Shown piece by piece: positions 32,271 to 40,518 of a stretch of DNA of 44,244 bases. Both the position numbers and the translations under genes were made by a program. The stretch's first letter is position 1. Each line of letters begins with the position of its first letter. The notes beneath the pieces were generated by a model. That model did not search any database and was not told the origin of the DNA. It saw only the letters and a program-made list of their open reading frames with translations. This stretch comes from an uncultured Candidatus Saccharibacteria bacterium (GTDB lineage: Bacteria > Patescibacteriota > Saccharimonadia > Saccharimonadales > Saccharimonadaceae), in NCBI GenBank assembly GCA_947302975.1, contig CAMYXA010000006.1, positions 1 to 44,244 on the forward strand, given 5' to 3'.

Positions 32271-32759
32271 ATGCCGAAAATGTATCTAATGTCCGGACCA
32301 AGCGGCGCTGGCAAAAGCACCCTTGCATATGAAATCTCGAGAGAGAGAAATGTCCGATTCTTATCTATTGAAAATTTTTACAAGGCTTTCTTTGGCACTG
32401 AGCTAATTCATGAACATCGCGATGAAGTTTGGGAATCTTTTGCTGAGGCGATTCGCATTGCCGCAAAAGATGGAGTCGACGTTCTTATTGACACTAATTC
32501 ACCATCTCGCGCAGACCGCGAATGGTTTGTCGAGAGATTTCCTGGTTTCGAAATCCATCTTGTCGTTCTCAACGCCCCAAAAGAACTTTGCATGAAGAAT
32601 AATAAGATTCGTGACCGCGTGATCCCGGACGAAGAAATGGAAAAGATCTTCACTAGACTCGAGCCAGTGACGGAAGATGAACTCAAAAACTACGCCGAAG
32701 TCGAAGTCTATGAAAATCTAGACAATACAGAGATAAGATTTGTAAAAAGCTTAAAATAG
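32271..32759 (+). CDS. Small P-loop kinase (AAA_33/polynucleotide-kinase-like)
   Basis: 162 aa from the leaderless ATG at 32271. Walker A is GPSGAGKST (residues 9-17), and VLIDTNSPSRADREWFVERF gives the Walker B-like strand followed by a helix, as in T4 PNK and zeta-type kinases. C-terminal IRDRVIPDEEMEKIFTRLEP is the lid region typical of this group. Substrate unknown: nucleic-acid 5'-OH, sugar nucleotide or a small metabolite are options. It is followed 15 nt later by prfA with its own -10, so it is not necessarily an operon. Confidence 0.82.
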   Translation: MPKMYLMSGPSGAGKSTLAYEISRERNVRFLSIENFYKAFFGTELIHEHRDEVWESFAEAIRIAAKDGVDVLIDTNSPSRADREWFVERFPGFEIHLVVLNAPKELCMKNNKIRDRVIPDEEMEKIFTRLEPVTEDELKNYAEVEVYENLDNTEIRFVKSLK

Positions 32760-32761
32760 TA

Positions 32762-32767
32762 TATAAT
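32762..32767 (+). promoter_or_regulatory. -10 box of leaderless prfA
   Basis: TATAAT ends 7 nt before the prfA ATG, in the 15-nt gap after the kinase gene. Confidence 0.6.
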
Positions 32768-32774
32768 ATATAGT

Positions 32775-33821
32775 ATGGATTTTGAAAAATTTAGAGCAGA
32801 GCTAAACGAACTTGAAGATTTTTTGGCAAGGCCAGATGCATTTTCTGACCCAGCTTTTGCAACTAAAAGCCGTCGTGCCGCTGAAGTTCGTGAGATTATT
32901 GATTTAGCTAAAAAAATTGAAACGAACAAAGCAAATCTCGAAGAAGCCAAGGGTCTTGTTAATGATCCAGAACTTGGCGAGCTCGCTAAAGCCGATATTG
33001 AGAATTTGACTACAGAAATCACTAACGACGAAGCCACGCTTGATGAGATGCTTCTTCCACGCGATCCAGAAGACGACAAACCAGCTATTCTTGAAATCCG
33101 TGCTGGTGCTGGTGGCGACGAGGCTTCGCTCTTTGCCGGCGAGCTATATCGCATGTACCTAAAATACGCCGAAAGACACGGCCTCAAATCTGAACTAATT
33201 TCTCAAAATGAAAACGAAGCCGGAGGCATGAAGGAAGTAATCTTTAAGGTTTCTGGCGACCGCCCTTATGGCCAGCTTAAGTTTGAAGGTGGTGTACACC
33301 GTGTGCAGCGCGTCCCGGTCACAGAGTCTCAGGGACGCATTCACACCTCAACCGCAACTGTCGCCGTGCTTCCTGAAGCTTCTGAGCAAGATCTGGAGAT
33401 CAAACCAGAAGATCTTCGTATCGATATCTATCGTTCTGGCGGCCATGGTGGCCAAGGCGTCAACACAACCGACTCTGCCGTTCGCATCACTCACCTTCCA
33501 ACCGGACTTGTTGTTGCTATGCAGGATGAACGTTCGCAGCAGCAAAACCGCGTTAAGGCTATGAATATTCTTCGCTCAAGGCTTTTGGAGCGCAAGAAAG
33601 AAGAAGATATGAAAAACGCGTCTGCCGCAAGAAAGTCCCTTATTGGCACTGGTGACCGCTCCGAAAAGATTCGTACATACAATTTCCCACAAGACCGTAT
33701 CACTGATCACCGCATTCATTACTCTCGTTCGAATGTTCCTGCCGCGATGGATGGCGACATTGAAGATATTATTGAAGAATTAATCAAGAACGAACGCTCC
33801 CTTCAATCTGAAGAGGCTTAA
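32775..33821 (+). CDS. prfA: Peptide chain release factor 1
   Basis: 348 aa. It terminates translation at UAA and UAG. The GGQ loop is in [17 protein letters not shown] (about residue 225), and the stop-recognition region reads [14 protein letters not shown], i.e. PVT at the RF1 tripeptide position, while RF2 has SPF. Length is near normal. Since several genes here end in TGA, an RF2 gene should exist elsewhere. The prmC gene follows after 1 nt, the usual partner. Confidence 0.96.
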   Translation: MDFEKFRAELNELEDFLARPDAFSDPAFATKSRRAAEVREIIDLAKKIETNKANLEEAKGLVNDPELGELAKADIENLTTEITNDEATLDEMLLPRDPEDDKPAILEIRAGAGGDEASLFAGELYRMYLKYAERHGLKSELISQNENEAGGMKEVIFKVSGDRPYGQLKFEGGVHRVQRVPVTESQGRIHTSTATVAVLPEASEQDLEIKPEDLRIDIYRSGGHGGQGVNTTDSAVRITHLPTGLVVAMQDERSQQQNRVKAMNILRSRLLERKKEEDMKNASAARKSLIGTGDRSEKIRTYNFPQDRITDHRIHYSRSNVPAAMDGDIEDIIEELIKNERSLQSEEA

Positions 33822-33822
33822 G

Positions 33823-34614
33823 ATGAAAATCAAAGATTGGCTTTTTGACCATAAGAATACTCTTGATGCCGACATTATTTTGGCAGAGGTTTTGGGCAAA
33901 GACCGTACTTTTTTAGTTACGCATGAAGACCAGGAGTTAGAGGGGGATGAACTTGAGTGCGCAAATCGTATGGCTGCAGAGCGAGAAAGTGGCATGCCGC
34001 TTGCGTATGTTTTAGGATACACATATTTTTATGGACGAAAGTTTTTTGTTGAGCCTTCCCTAGTCCTGATTCCCCGTCCAGAAACTGAAGACGTGATTGA
34101 TTTAATTAAGGAACTTAGACCAAAGAGCATACTCGATGTTGGCACGGGCTCAGGATGCATTGGAGTTACACTGGCTTTCGAGTTGCCTGGCAGTAATATC
34201 CTTGTTTCAGATATTCATGAACAGAACTTTGAGCTGGTTTCAAAAAATATTAATGAGATCGCTAAAAATGAAAGACTAGAGAGCAAGCTATCTTTTGTTA
34301 AATCTGATCTGCTTAGAGATATTAACGAGAAGTTCGATGTTATCGTGGCGAATTTGCCATATGTCGACGAGAAGTGGAATTGGCTCGACAAAGACGCTTT
34401 GTCTCATGAGCCTAGCGATGCGCTATATGCCGAGGATGGCGGTCTCAAGCTCATCAAGGAGCTTATTGATCAGGCGGAAGAAAAACAGGCCGCAAAACAC
34501 CTAGTTCTTGAAGCTGACCCATGTCAGCATAAAGATATTGTTAGCTACGCAGAAAACCATGGCTTTAAGCATACTAAGACCAAAGGGTTTATTGTTGTTT
34601 TTGAATTAGTTTAG
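33823..34614 (+). CDS. prmC: Release-factor glutamine methyltransferase
   Basis: 263 aa. PrmC/HemK methylates the Gln of the GGQ motif in release factors. The SAM-binding ILDVGTGSGCIGVTLA and the N-terminal FYGRKFFVEPSLVLIPRPETE are family hallmarks. The catalytic NPPY motif reads NLPY (about residues 177-180), keeping Asn and Tyr but losing one Pro; this change also occurs in some HemK-like enzymes. It follows prfA by 1 nt and probably depends on its promoter. The stop overlaps the convergent membrane protein gene by 4 nt. Confidence 0.94.
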   Translation: MKIKDWLFDHKNTLDADIILAEVLGKDRTFLVTHEDQELEGDELECANRMAAERESGMPLAYVLGYTYFYGRKFFVEPSLVLIPRPETEDVIDLIKELRPKSILDVGTGSGCIGVTLAFELPGSNILVSDIHEQNFELVSKNINEIAKNERLESKLSFVKSDLLRDINEKFDVIVANLPYVDEKWNWLDKDALSHEPSDALYAEDGGLKLIKELIDQAEEKQAAKHLVLEADPCQHKDIVSYAENHGFKHTKTKGFIVVFELV

Positions 34615-35393
34615 ATATCAAAGATTGGATTACTGAACCAGAAGACAATCGCAATAACGACGATGGCGCTGAAGCAAATTGGGGCCAAAACATCTGACAT
34701 TTTGACCTTGCCGTCGTTTACGATCACAGACTCGCGGATGATGTAATATAGGAAAGTCAGGATTGTGAGCAAGATAGCAATCTGCGGGAAGCGGATTCCG
34801 GAATCACCAAAAGTATAGACAATCATCCAAGAATTACTAATCCATGCGGCTTCGCTAAAGATAAGACCAAAGACCATAGTGGCGAGGCCGTAGTTTTTGT
34901 CGTTAGCGCGGAACAAGATGTGGCGGCTAACGCTGAAACCGATAATAAAGGCGAGAAGCACAATTACGATTGGGTCGCTGCCGGCAGCAAGCTGGGAGGC
35001 GGCAGTGAGGCCGAGGAATGAACAGATTAGGGCCTGAATGAGGACTCCTTTCTCGCTCGTCATTGGCTTAATCCAGATGAGCCACAAACAATAGAATAGA
35101 GCGAGGATACCGTGTGCCCAGGTGAGTTCCTGGCCGGTATAATAGGTGATTAGGACGATACTTGAGCCGATGATAATATCAAGAAGGCTAGATTTGAAGT
35201 TTGCCCAAATATAGCGCGGACGAACAAAGAAAACGCGCCATTTTGAGATTAAGACGAGTAATAAACCGAAAAGTGGAGCGCCGGTAAAAACGGTGATCAT
35301 AATCGACCCAATACCAAAAAGTATATTGAGAAGCATATGAACGGCGGCGCTTGCCGCGTTGCGGGTTTTTCTAGCTAGAATGAATTCAGCCAT
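34611..35393 (-). CDS. Multi-pass membrane protein (hypothetical)
   Basis: 260 aa with about seven transmembrane helices and short loops. No diagnostic motif was recognised. The N-terminus (AEFILARKTRNAASAAVHML) is a short amphipathic cytoplasmic helix followed by paired hydrophobic segments. The pattern resembles small CPR membrane proteins without assigned function. Leaderless: TATAAT lies 6 nt before the ATG. It is divergent from lepB and its TAA overlaps the prmC TAG. Confidence 0.78.
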   Translation of the reverse strand: MAEFILARKTRNAASAAVHMLLNILFGIGSIMITVFTGAPLFGLLLVLISKWRVFFVRPRYIWANFKSSLLDIIIGSSIVLITYYTGQELTWAHGILALFYCLWLIWIKPMTSEKGVLIQALICSFLGLTAASQLAAGSDPIVIVLLAFIIGFSVSRHILFRANDKNYGLATMVFGLIFSEAAWISNSWMIVYTFGDSGIRFPQIAILLTILTFLYYIIRESVIVNDGKVKMSDVLAPICFSAIVVIAIVFWFSNPIFDI

Positions 35394-35399
35394 AGAGTT

Positions 35400-35405
35400 A
35401 TTATA
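35400..35405 (-). promoter_or_regulatory. -10 box of leaderless membrane protein gene
   Basis: Minus-strand TATAAT 6 nt before the ATG at 35393. Confidence 0.6.
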
Positions 35406-35427
35406 CCAAAATTTATAACGCCCGTGC

Positions 35428-35436
35428 TATAATTGA
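35428..35436 (+). promoter_or_regulatory. -10 region of leaderless lepB
   Basis: TGCTATAAT, with TATAAT at 35428-35433, ends 7 nt before the ATG at 35441. Confidence 0.65.
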
Positions 35437-35440
35437 ATCC

Positions 35441-36076
35441 ATGGAACCGGGATTTTTTACGAAACATCCAATTTTGAAGGACATTATTAGTCTTGTTTCT
35501 TTCGTTGCCCTCGTAATTCTCGGCACAATGTTTCTAAATACTTATATTTATCGCTCATACAACGTGGTTGGGCCGAGTATGATGAATACACTTATCGATT
35601 CTGATCGTGTCATCGTTAACCGTCTCGCTGTTTCTTTGGCGCATTTTAACGGACAAGAATACGTCCCAGAACGTGGTCAAATTATCGTTTTTGCCAATGG
35701 CGACGCCCATGGTCCTTTGACTTGCGAGGCCCCGAATGACCGCACCGATCAATACATCATTAAACGCGTTATTGCCTTCCCAGGCGAGCGTGTGACCGTC
35801 AAAGACGGTGTCATGACCGTTTATAACGACGAATACCCAGAAGGCCACAATTACGACGAAGAATGGCGTAAAAGCGACACCGAGGGCCCAAAGAAATATA
35901 CTTCTGGCGAAGTTGATACTATAGTTCCGGAAGGCGAAATCTTTGTTTCTGGCGACAACCGCGAAGGTAGCAATTCTTATGATTCACGTTCTGGGCTTGG
36001 CACTATTCCATACTGCCGAATTATCGGTCCAGTTATCTTTAGATTATTCCCACTCGATAAAATGCAGGCGTTCTAG
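35441..36076 (+). CDS. lepB: Signal peptidase I
   Basis: 211 aa. It cleaves signal peptides of exported proteins at the outer face of the membrane. One N-terminal transmembrane helix (about residues 13-33) precedes the catalytic Ser46 in VVGPSMMNTL, the Lys108 base in YIIKRVIAFPGE, and the SGDNREGSNSYDSRSGLG box. Leaderless start (TGCTATAAT 7 nt upstream). The TAG stop overlaps the convergent rmuC TAG as CTAG at 36073-36076. Confidence 0.95.
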   Translation: MEPGFFTKHPILKDIISLVSFVALVILGTMFLNTYIYRSYNVVGPSMMNTLIDSDRVIVNRLAVSLAHFNGQEYVPERGQIIVFANGDAHGPLTCEAPNDRTDQYIIKRVIAFPGERVTVKDGVMTVYNDEYPEGHNYDEEWRKSDTEGPKKYTSGEVDTIVPEGEIFVSGDNREGSNSYDSRSGLGTIPYCRIIGPVIFRLFPLDKMQAF

Positions 36077-37188
36077 ATTTCGCCAATCATTTTAACCGAT
36101 TCTGGTTCTGGCAATTCTTCTACGTCTTTTAGTTTTCGTTCGATTTGACGAGAGGTAACTTTTGCGGATTCGATCTTATTAGCAGACTCAGTAAGCTTCT
36201 TTTGGACACCCTCGAGAAGGTCACCAAACTTACCGAATTGAGATTTGACGGCACCCAGGATTTGCCAGACTTCAGCGGAGCGTTTCTCGATAGCAACGGT
36301 CCTGAAGCCCATGAGAAGACCCGAGAGCATCACTGGAAGCGTTGATGGGGATGAGATAGTAATGTTGTATTTTTTACGCACTTCATCAGAGAGGCCAGGA
36401 ATGCGCAAAATCTCGGCATAGAGACTTTCGGTAGGCACGAACATGACCCCAAAATCGGTAGTTTTTGGTGGATCAATATATTTGGTAGAAATCTTCTTCG
36501 CTTGTTCTTTGACGTCGGTCGCTAGAGCCTTTTGATATTCGCTAATCTTTGCGGTTTCGCCAGCGTCATAGGCTGCGATGAGGCGTGAATAGTTTTCGAC
36601 TGGGAATTTGGAGTCGATTGGGAGGAAGACGTTTTCTTCTTTTCCTGGCATTTTAACGGCAAATTCGACACGATCACTTGAGCCGGCTTTGGTAATGATG
36701 TTTTGTTCGTATTGCTTCTTGGTTAGCATGTCTTCAATGATAGCGCCGAGTTGAACCTCGCCATAAATACCGCGGGTCTTTACACCTTCCATGACTTTTT
36801 TAAGGTCGCCAACGCCGGTTGCGAGAGTCTTCATCTCGCCAAGGCCTTGGTAGACCTGAGTAAGCTGATTTGAGATGGTTTTAAAGCTTTCATTGAAACG
36901 TTTCTCAACGGAGGCACGGAGTTTTTCGTCGACAGTCTCGCGCATCTCTTCGAGCTTCTTCTCGTTACCGTCTTGGATGTTCTTCAAATTCTCGGAAATC
37001 TCTTTGCGGTTTTCGCGGAAGTTGCGATCGATTTCAGGATTGATCTTGTTAACTTCACCTTCGATGCGAATTAGGCGTTCGTTCAAGGAATTAAAATCTT
37101 TGCTCGAATCGGTTCCCTGTTTTTTCGTAATCAAAAAGACCAAAAGAGCAGCATTAATAACCCCAATAATTACAATAAAAATATCCAT
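36073..37188 (-). CDS. rmuC: RmuC-family DNA recombination protein
   Basis: 371 aa. It has an N-terminal transmembrane helix (residues 3-19) and a long coiled coil (about 30-110). The RmuC domain follows with TRGIYGEVQLGAIIEDML, LPIDSKFPVENYSRL, FVPTESLYAEILR and SPSTLPVMLSGLLMGFRT. RmuC limits inversions between short repeats; a nuclease activity is proposed for the fold but not firmly shown. Length is slightly below the usual about 450 aa. Leaderless with TGTTATAAT 6 nt before the ATG. It may be co-transcribed with the TPR gene only by read-through. Confidence 0.93.
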   Translation of the reverse strand: MDIFIVIIGVINAALLVFLITKKQGTDSSKDFNSLNERLIRIEGEVNKINPEIDRNFRENRKEISENLKNIQDGNEKKLEEMRETVDEKLRASVEKRFNESFKTISNQLTQVYQGLGEMKTLATGVGDLKKVMEGVKTRGIYGEVQLGAIIEDMLTKKQYEQNIITKAGSSDRVEFAVKMPGKEENVFLPIDSKFPVENYSRLIAAYDAGETAKISEYQKALATDVKEQAKKISTKYIDPPKTTDFGVMFVPTESLYAEILRIPGLSDEVRKKYNITISSPSTLPVMLSGLLMGFRTVAIEKRSAEVWQILGAVKSQFGKFGDLLEGVQKKLTESANKIESAKVTSRQIERKLKDVEELPEPESVKMIGEI

Positions 37189-37194
37189 AAGGAT

Positions 37195-37203
37195 ATTATA
37201 ACA
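37195..37203 (-). promoter_or_regulatory. Extended -10 of leaderless rmuC
   Basis: Minus-strand TGTTATAAT, 6 nt before the ATG at 37188. Confidence 0.65.
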
Positions 37204-37929
37204 CTAGATTCTCTTGAGATGAGATGGTTTGATAATTTTTGGATCTTTTTTGATTGTTTTTGGCGCGACTTGTGGACGGCGAAGTTTCTTAATCGGGGCA
37301 GCCTTTTTCTTGGCGTCTTCAGCAGTTTGCTCTTCGATGCGAGCTACGATCTCTGCCTCACCCTCTTTGTCATCCATGAGCTCATAGAGCGCCAACATTT
37401 GGCGAAGTGTAGAGACTTTAGTGTCAAGTGCGTAGGCTTCTTCGAGTGCGGAAATAGCCTTCTTGTAGTTGCCGAGTTTTTCTTCAGCCTTAGCTAGGGC
37501 AATGAAACGAGCCGGAACGTCACCCTCAAGAGCGATAGCTTGCTCAAAGGCGATAGCAGCTTTTTCATATTCTCCAGTTTCCAAATAAATTAGGCCGGCG
37601 TTATGGATTGAGGATGGGTTATTGTCGAGAGATTGTGCAATTTCGAAACATTCAACGGCTTCGTCGTATTTTTGAGATTTTGCATAAAGGATACCAAGGC
37701 GGTTGTAGGCCGCAGCATTCTTTTCGTCGAATTTCAAAATCGTAAGAAGTGCCTTCTCGGCCCTCAAAGGTTTTCTTTCTTTCATTGAAGTTTGTGCAAC
37801 TTGCCAGAGTTTCTTCATCTGAGCCGTATACTTTGGCGACTTCGGTTCTTCCTTTTTACGCTTGAATTCTAGCGGATAGAAAAAGATAAGGAAGAAAGTA
37901 AAAATAATCATGACAATGATTGCAGTCAT
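37204..37929 (-). CDS. Membrane-anchored TPR protein
   Basis: 241 aa from the ATG at 37929, fixed by TGCTATAAT 6 nt upstream; a longer frame would start upstream of its own promoter. One N-terminal transmembrane helix (about residues 2-20) is followed by tetratricopeptide repeats in tandem: NAAAYNRLGILYAKSQKYDE, NPSSIHNAGLIYLETGEYEK and PARFIALAKAEEKLGNYKKA, then a basic tail with poly-Lys and KKLRRPQVAP. TPRs mediate protein contacts; the basic tail could touch nucleic acid. A membrane-linked scaffold is the simplest reading. Confidence 0.85.
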   Translation of the reverse strand: MTAIIVMIIFTFFLIFFYPLEFKRKKEEPKSPKYTAQMKKLWQVAQTSMKERKPLRAEKALLTILKFDEKNAAAYNRLGILYAKSQKYDEAVECFEIAQSLDNNPSSIHNAGLIYLETGEYEKAAIAFEQAIALEGDVPARFIALAKAEEKLGNYKKAISALEEAYALDTKVSTLRQMLALYELMDDKEGEAEIVARIEEQTAEDAKKKAAPIKKLRRPQVAPKTIKKDPKIIKPSHLKRI

Positions 37930-37935
37930 AGAAAT

Positions 37936-37944
37936 ATTATAGCA
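37936..37944 (-). promoter_or_regulatory. Extended -10 of leaderless TPR gene
   Basis: Minus-strand TGCTATAAT, 6 nt before the ATG at 37929, just outside the stop of the holB-like gene. Confidence 0.65.
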
Positions 37945-38602
37945 TATCCGCAACAAGATGAAGCTTGATGTGGCCATTTGCGGTAATACTATCGTAGGTC
38001 TTCAGGAGTTTCGGGAGCTTCTTTAGAAATTGCTGATTTTTGGTCTTGAAATAGGACTTGTAACACATTTCGATTGCGATGCCTAGAATATTTAGTGTAT
38101 ATTCCCTGGCGCCATCTTTCTTTTTGGAGATTGCTTCGGCTAGTTCAACATAGTCCTTGCCTTGCGAAATAATCATTTTCTTTGCGAGTTCTTTTATTTC
38201 CGGAGCTACATCAATGGCGGAATTTAGAGGATCATTCTCTCTCAAAATATAGAGATTTGCACGACTAAGGATGGTCGGGAGAATATTATACGGTGTTTCG
38301 GTTTGCAAAACAAAATGATAGTTTTCTTTTGGCTCTTCGAGATTTTTTAAGAAGGCGTTGCTGGCTTGTTCGGTCATGCGTTCCGCTTCTTTGATGAGAA
38401 TAAATTGATCGGTCTTCTGTTTTCCAGAAACATATCCAATAGCTTCGCGGATTTGCTCAATGCTGATAGAGGTCTTGTTTTTCGCATGTTCAACAATGAT
38501 GGCGTTTTTTAGCGGAAGCTCGGCGTTATTTGGTACGGCAAAAATCGTGCAGCCGGAATTTTTGGATAGCCCGAGAGCATCACCAAGATTATCGAAGAAC
38601 AT
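37937..38602 (-). CDS. holB: DNA polymerase III delta'-like clamp-loader subunit (HolB)
   Basis: 221 aa from the ATG at 38602, preceded by AAGGAG about 8 nt upstream inside the rluA-like gene. The clamp-loader block SNAFLKNLEEPKENYHFVL followed by LPTILSRANLY is the HolB/DnaX core motif. Walker A is not present (SGCTIFAVPNNAELPL replaces it), which is known for delta' as the ATP-independent subunit. It is shorter than E. coli HolB (334 aa), with a reduced C-terminal collar domain. The gene overlaps the pseudouridine synthase by 14 nt, giving a trpS-rluA-holB operon. Confidence 0.82.
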   Translation of the reverse strand: MFFDNLGDALGLSKNSGCTIFAVPNNAELPLKNAIIVEHAKNKTSISIEQIREAIGYVSGKQKTDQFILIKEAERMTEQASNAFLKNLEEPKENYHFVLQTETPYNILPTILSRANLYILRENDPLNSAIDVAPEIKELAKKMIISQGKDYVELAEAISKKKDGAREYTLNILGIAIEMCYKSYFKTKNQQFLKKLPKLLKTYDSITANGHIKLHLVADML

Positions 38603-39473
38603 CTGTAAACTCCTTTGGGAGCTCAGCAGTGAAGGTTTTTCTTTCGCCACCCGGGAGGGTGATTTCGAGAGATTTTGCGTGCAAGAATAGGCGAGGACTT
38701 TTATCGCCTTCACCATAGACGACATCACCAAGGATTGGAGTGCCTAGATATTTCATATGGACACGAAGTTGGTGAGTGCGGCCAGTTTTTGGCTTCAGCT
38801 CAACAAGTGAGAGATTTTCGTTTCTATCGATAACTTTATAGTAAGTTTCTGATGGGCGACCGTTAGCGTCGACGCGGAACTTAGTTTTATGTTTCAAATC
38901 GCGAGCAATTGGAAGGTCGATATTGGCCTCATCAAGTTTCGGGTGACCGTGGACGACCGCGTAATAAGTCTTATGAGTTTTGCGATCTTGGAATTGCTTC
39001 CTCAGGAAGGTTTGCACTTCTGGGTTCTTCGCCAGAATAACTACTCCTGACGTGTCGCGGTCCAAACGATGGACAAGAAGACCGTAATCTTCGAGAGTTT
39101 TTTCTGGACAATATTCACCTTTAGCCATAGAAAGGAGGCCGGCAGGCTTATTCAAAACTAAGACATTATCGTCTTCGTAGATCGTGTCTGGGACGAGGTC
39201 GGCATTCTTCTGTTCTTCTGGGACATTTAACTCCAGTTTTACGTCTTCCTCGAATTTGGCGTTAGATTTCGTAACGACATTATCGTCAACTTTCACAAAC
39301 CCGGCTTCAATAAACTTCTGAAGAGTAGCGCGATTGTAGGACTTATATTTATTAACTAGCAAAATATCGAGGCGAATTTTCGGAGTTTGCTCCGGCGCTT
39401 CATTCAAAATCACATCCCCATTTTTTACACGGGACATTTCTGGTTTTGAGAACTTTTTGCCGGTTATAATCAT
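38589..39473 (-). CDS. RluA-family pseudouridine synthase with S4 domain
   Basis: 294 aa. An N-terminal S4 RNA-binding domain (RLDILLVNKYKSYNRATLQ through GFVKVDD) is followed by the RluA catalytic domain with HRLDRDTSGVVILAKN, where the Asp is the catalytic nucleophile. It converts specific uridines of rRNA or tRNA to pseudouridine; RluD-type (23S) is most similar in layout, but the target is not determined. GAGGT lies just before the ATG, which follows the trpS stop by 2 nt. Confidence 0.92.
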   Translation of the reverse strand: MIITGKKFSKPEMSRVKNGDVILNEAPEQTPKIRLDILLVNKYKSYNRATLQKFIEAGFVKVDDNVVTKSNAKFEEDVKLELNVPEEQKNADLVPDTIYEDDNVLVLNKPAGLLSMAKGEYCPEKTLEDYGLLVHRLDRDTSGVVILAKNPEVQTFLRKQFQDRKTHKTYYAVVHGHPKLDEANIDLPIARDLKHKTKFRVDANGRPSETYYKVIDRNENLSLVELKPKTGRTHQLRVHMKYLGTPILGDVVYGEGDKSPRLFLHAKSLEITLPGGERKTFTAELPKEFTDVLR

Positions 39474-39475
39474 GA

Positions 39476-40489
39476 TTACCTCAAGCCAACTGCTTTTTGA
39501 ACTTCGGCAAGTTTCCTTCCGGCAACTTCGTTTGCATAAGTTTCGCCGGCTTCAAGAAGACGCAAAACTTCTTCATCTGGAATGTTTGCTAAGCGGTTTT
39601 GGAATTCTTCTAGGAAGACTTTGACGTCGGCAGCAACCTTTGCTTTAAGATCACCATAGTGAGTTTCGCCAGACCAGGTTGAAATAACATCCTGGAGTGG
39701 AGAATCCGTAACGAGGGCGTCGATTTGCATGAGGTTTGAGATGCCAGGTTGATTAAACATGTCGAATTTGATTTTGCCGAGAGAGTCGGTCGTGGCGGAC
39801 ATGATTTTCTTGGCGGCACGCTCTGGAGCATCGCTTAGCATAATTTTAGAATTTTCGGCAGCAGTCGACTTAGACATTTTCTTTTCTGGATTCAAGAGAT
39901 CGCGAATTCTAATGCCATTTTCGACATTCATAAACTTGACTTGGTCGGAAGTTTTGACCGGAAGGACAAAGGTTTCGCCAAATTTATTATTGAAGCGCAT
40001 TGCGATGTTGCGAGTAAGTTCGAGATGCTGGAATTGATCTTCGCCGACTGGCACGTATTTGGCACTATAGAGCAAGATATCTGCGGCCATCAGGACTGGA
40101 TAGTTAAAGATGCCGACGTTTACGGATTCTTTGCCTTCGCTTTTCTCTTTGTACTGAGTCATGCGGTTTAGTTCGCCCATTGAAGCGGTGCAGTCGAGAA
40201 TCCAGCAAAGCTCAGAATGAGCCGGAACGCGAGATTGGCGATAGATGTGAATATTCTCGTTCAGTTCGAGGCCAGCAGCTAGATAATATTTGAGTGAGCG
40301 AATGGTGTTTGAAGGGATGTCACCATCGACGTCCGAAATAATAGTATGGAGATCAGGGACAAAAATGTTAACATTATAATCCTTTGAATATTTGTTAGCG
40401 AGGCGCACCATCGGCACAAGTGCACCCAAAAAGTTGCCGAGCGTCAGCTCACTATTGACGCGAATTCCTGTTAGGATTGTCTCTTTCAT
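39476..40489 (-). CDS. trpS: Tryptophanyl-tRNA synthetase
   Basis: 337 aa class I synthetase that charges tRNA-Trp. The first signature, variant of HIGH, is in GIRVNSELTLGNFLGAL; the KMSKS motif is in EKKMSKSTAAENS (about residue 200). DLHTIISD, PAHSELCWILDCT and GEDQFQHLELTR are typical of TrpRS. Length is normal. AAGGGA is upstream and a TATAAT box is at 40510-40515. It leads the operon with the pseudouridine synthase and the holB-like gene. Confidence 0.96.
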   Translation of the reverse strand: MKETILTGIRVNSELTLGNFLGALVPMVRLANKYSKDYNVNIFVPDLHTIISDVDGDIPSNTIRSLKYYLAAGLELNENIHIYRQSRVPAHSELCWILDCTASMGELNRMTQYKEKSEGKESVNVGIFNYPVLMAADILLYSAKYVPVGEDQFQHLELTRNIAMRFNNKFGETFVLPVKTSDQVKFMNVENGIRIRDLLNPEKKMSKSTAAENSKIMLSDAPERAAKKIMSATTDSLGKIKFDMFNQPGISNLMQIDALVTDSPLQDVISTWSGETHYGDLKAKVAADVKVFLEEFQNRLANIPDEEVLRLLEAGETYANEVAGRKLAEVQKAVGLR

Positions 40490-40509
40490 AATGTCCCTTC
40501 TTTTCCATT

Positions 40510-40515
40510 ATTATA
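40510..40515 (-). promoter_or_regulatory. -10 box of the trpS operon
   Basis: Minus-strand TATAAT about 20 nt before the trpS ATG, with AAGGGA in the leader. Confidence 0.5.
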
Positions 40516-40518
40516 TCA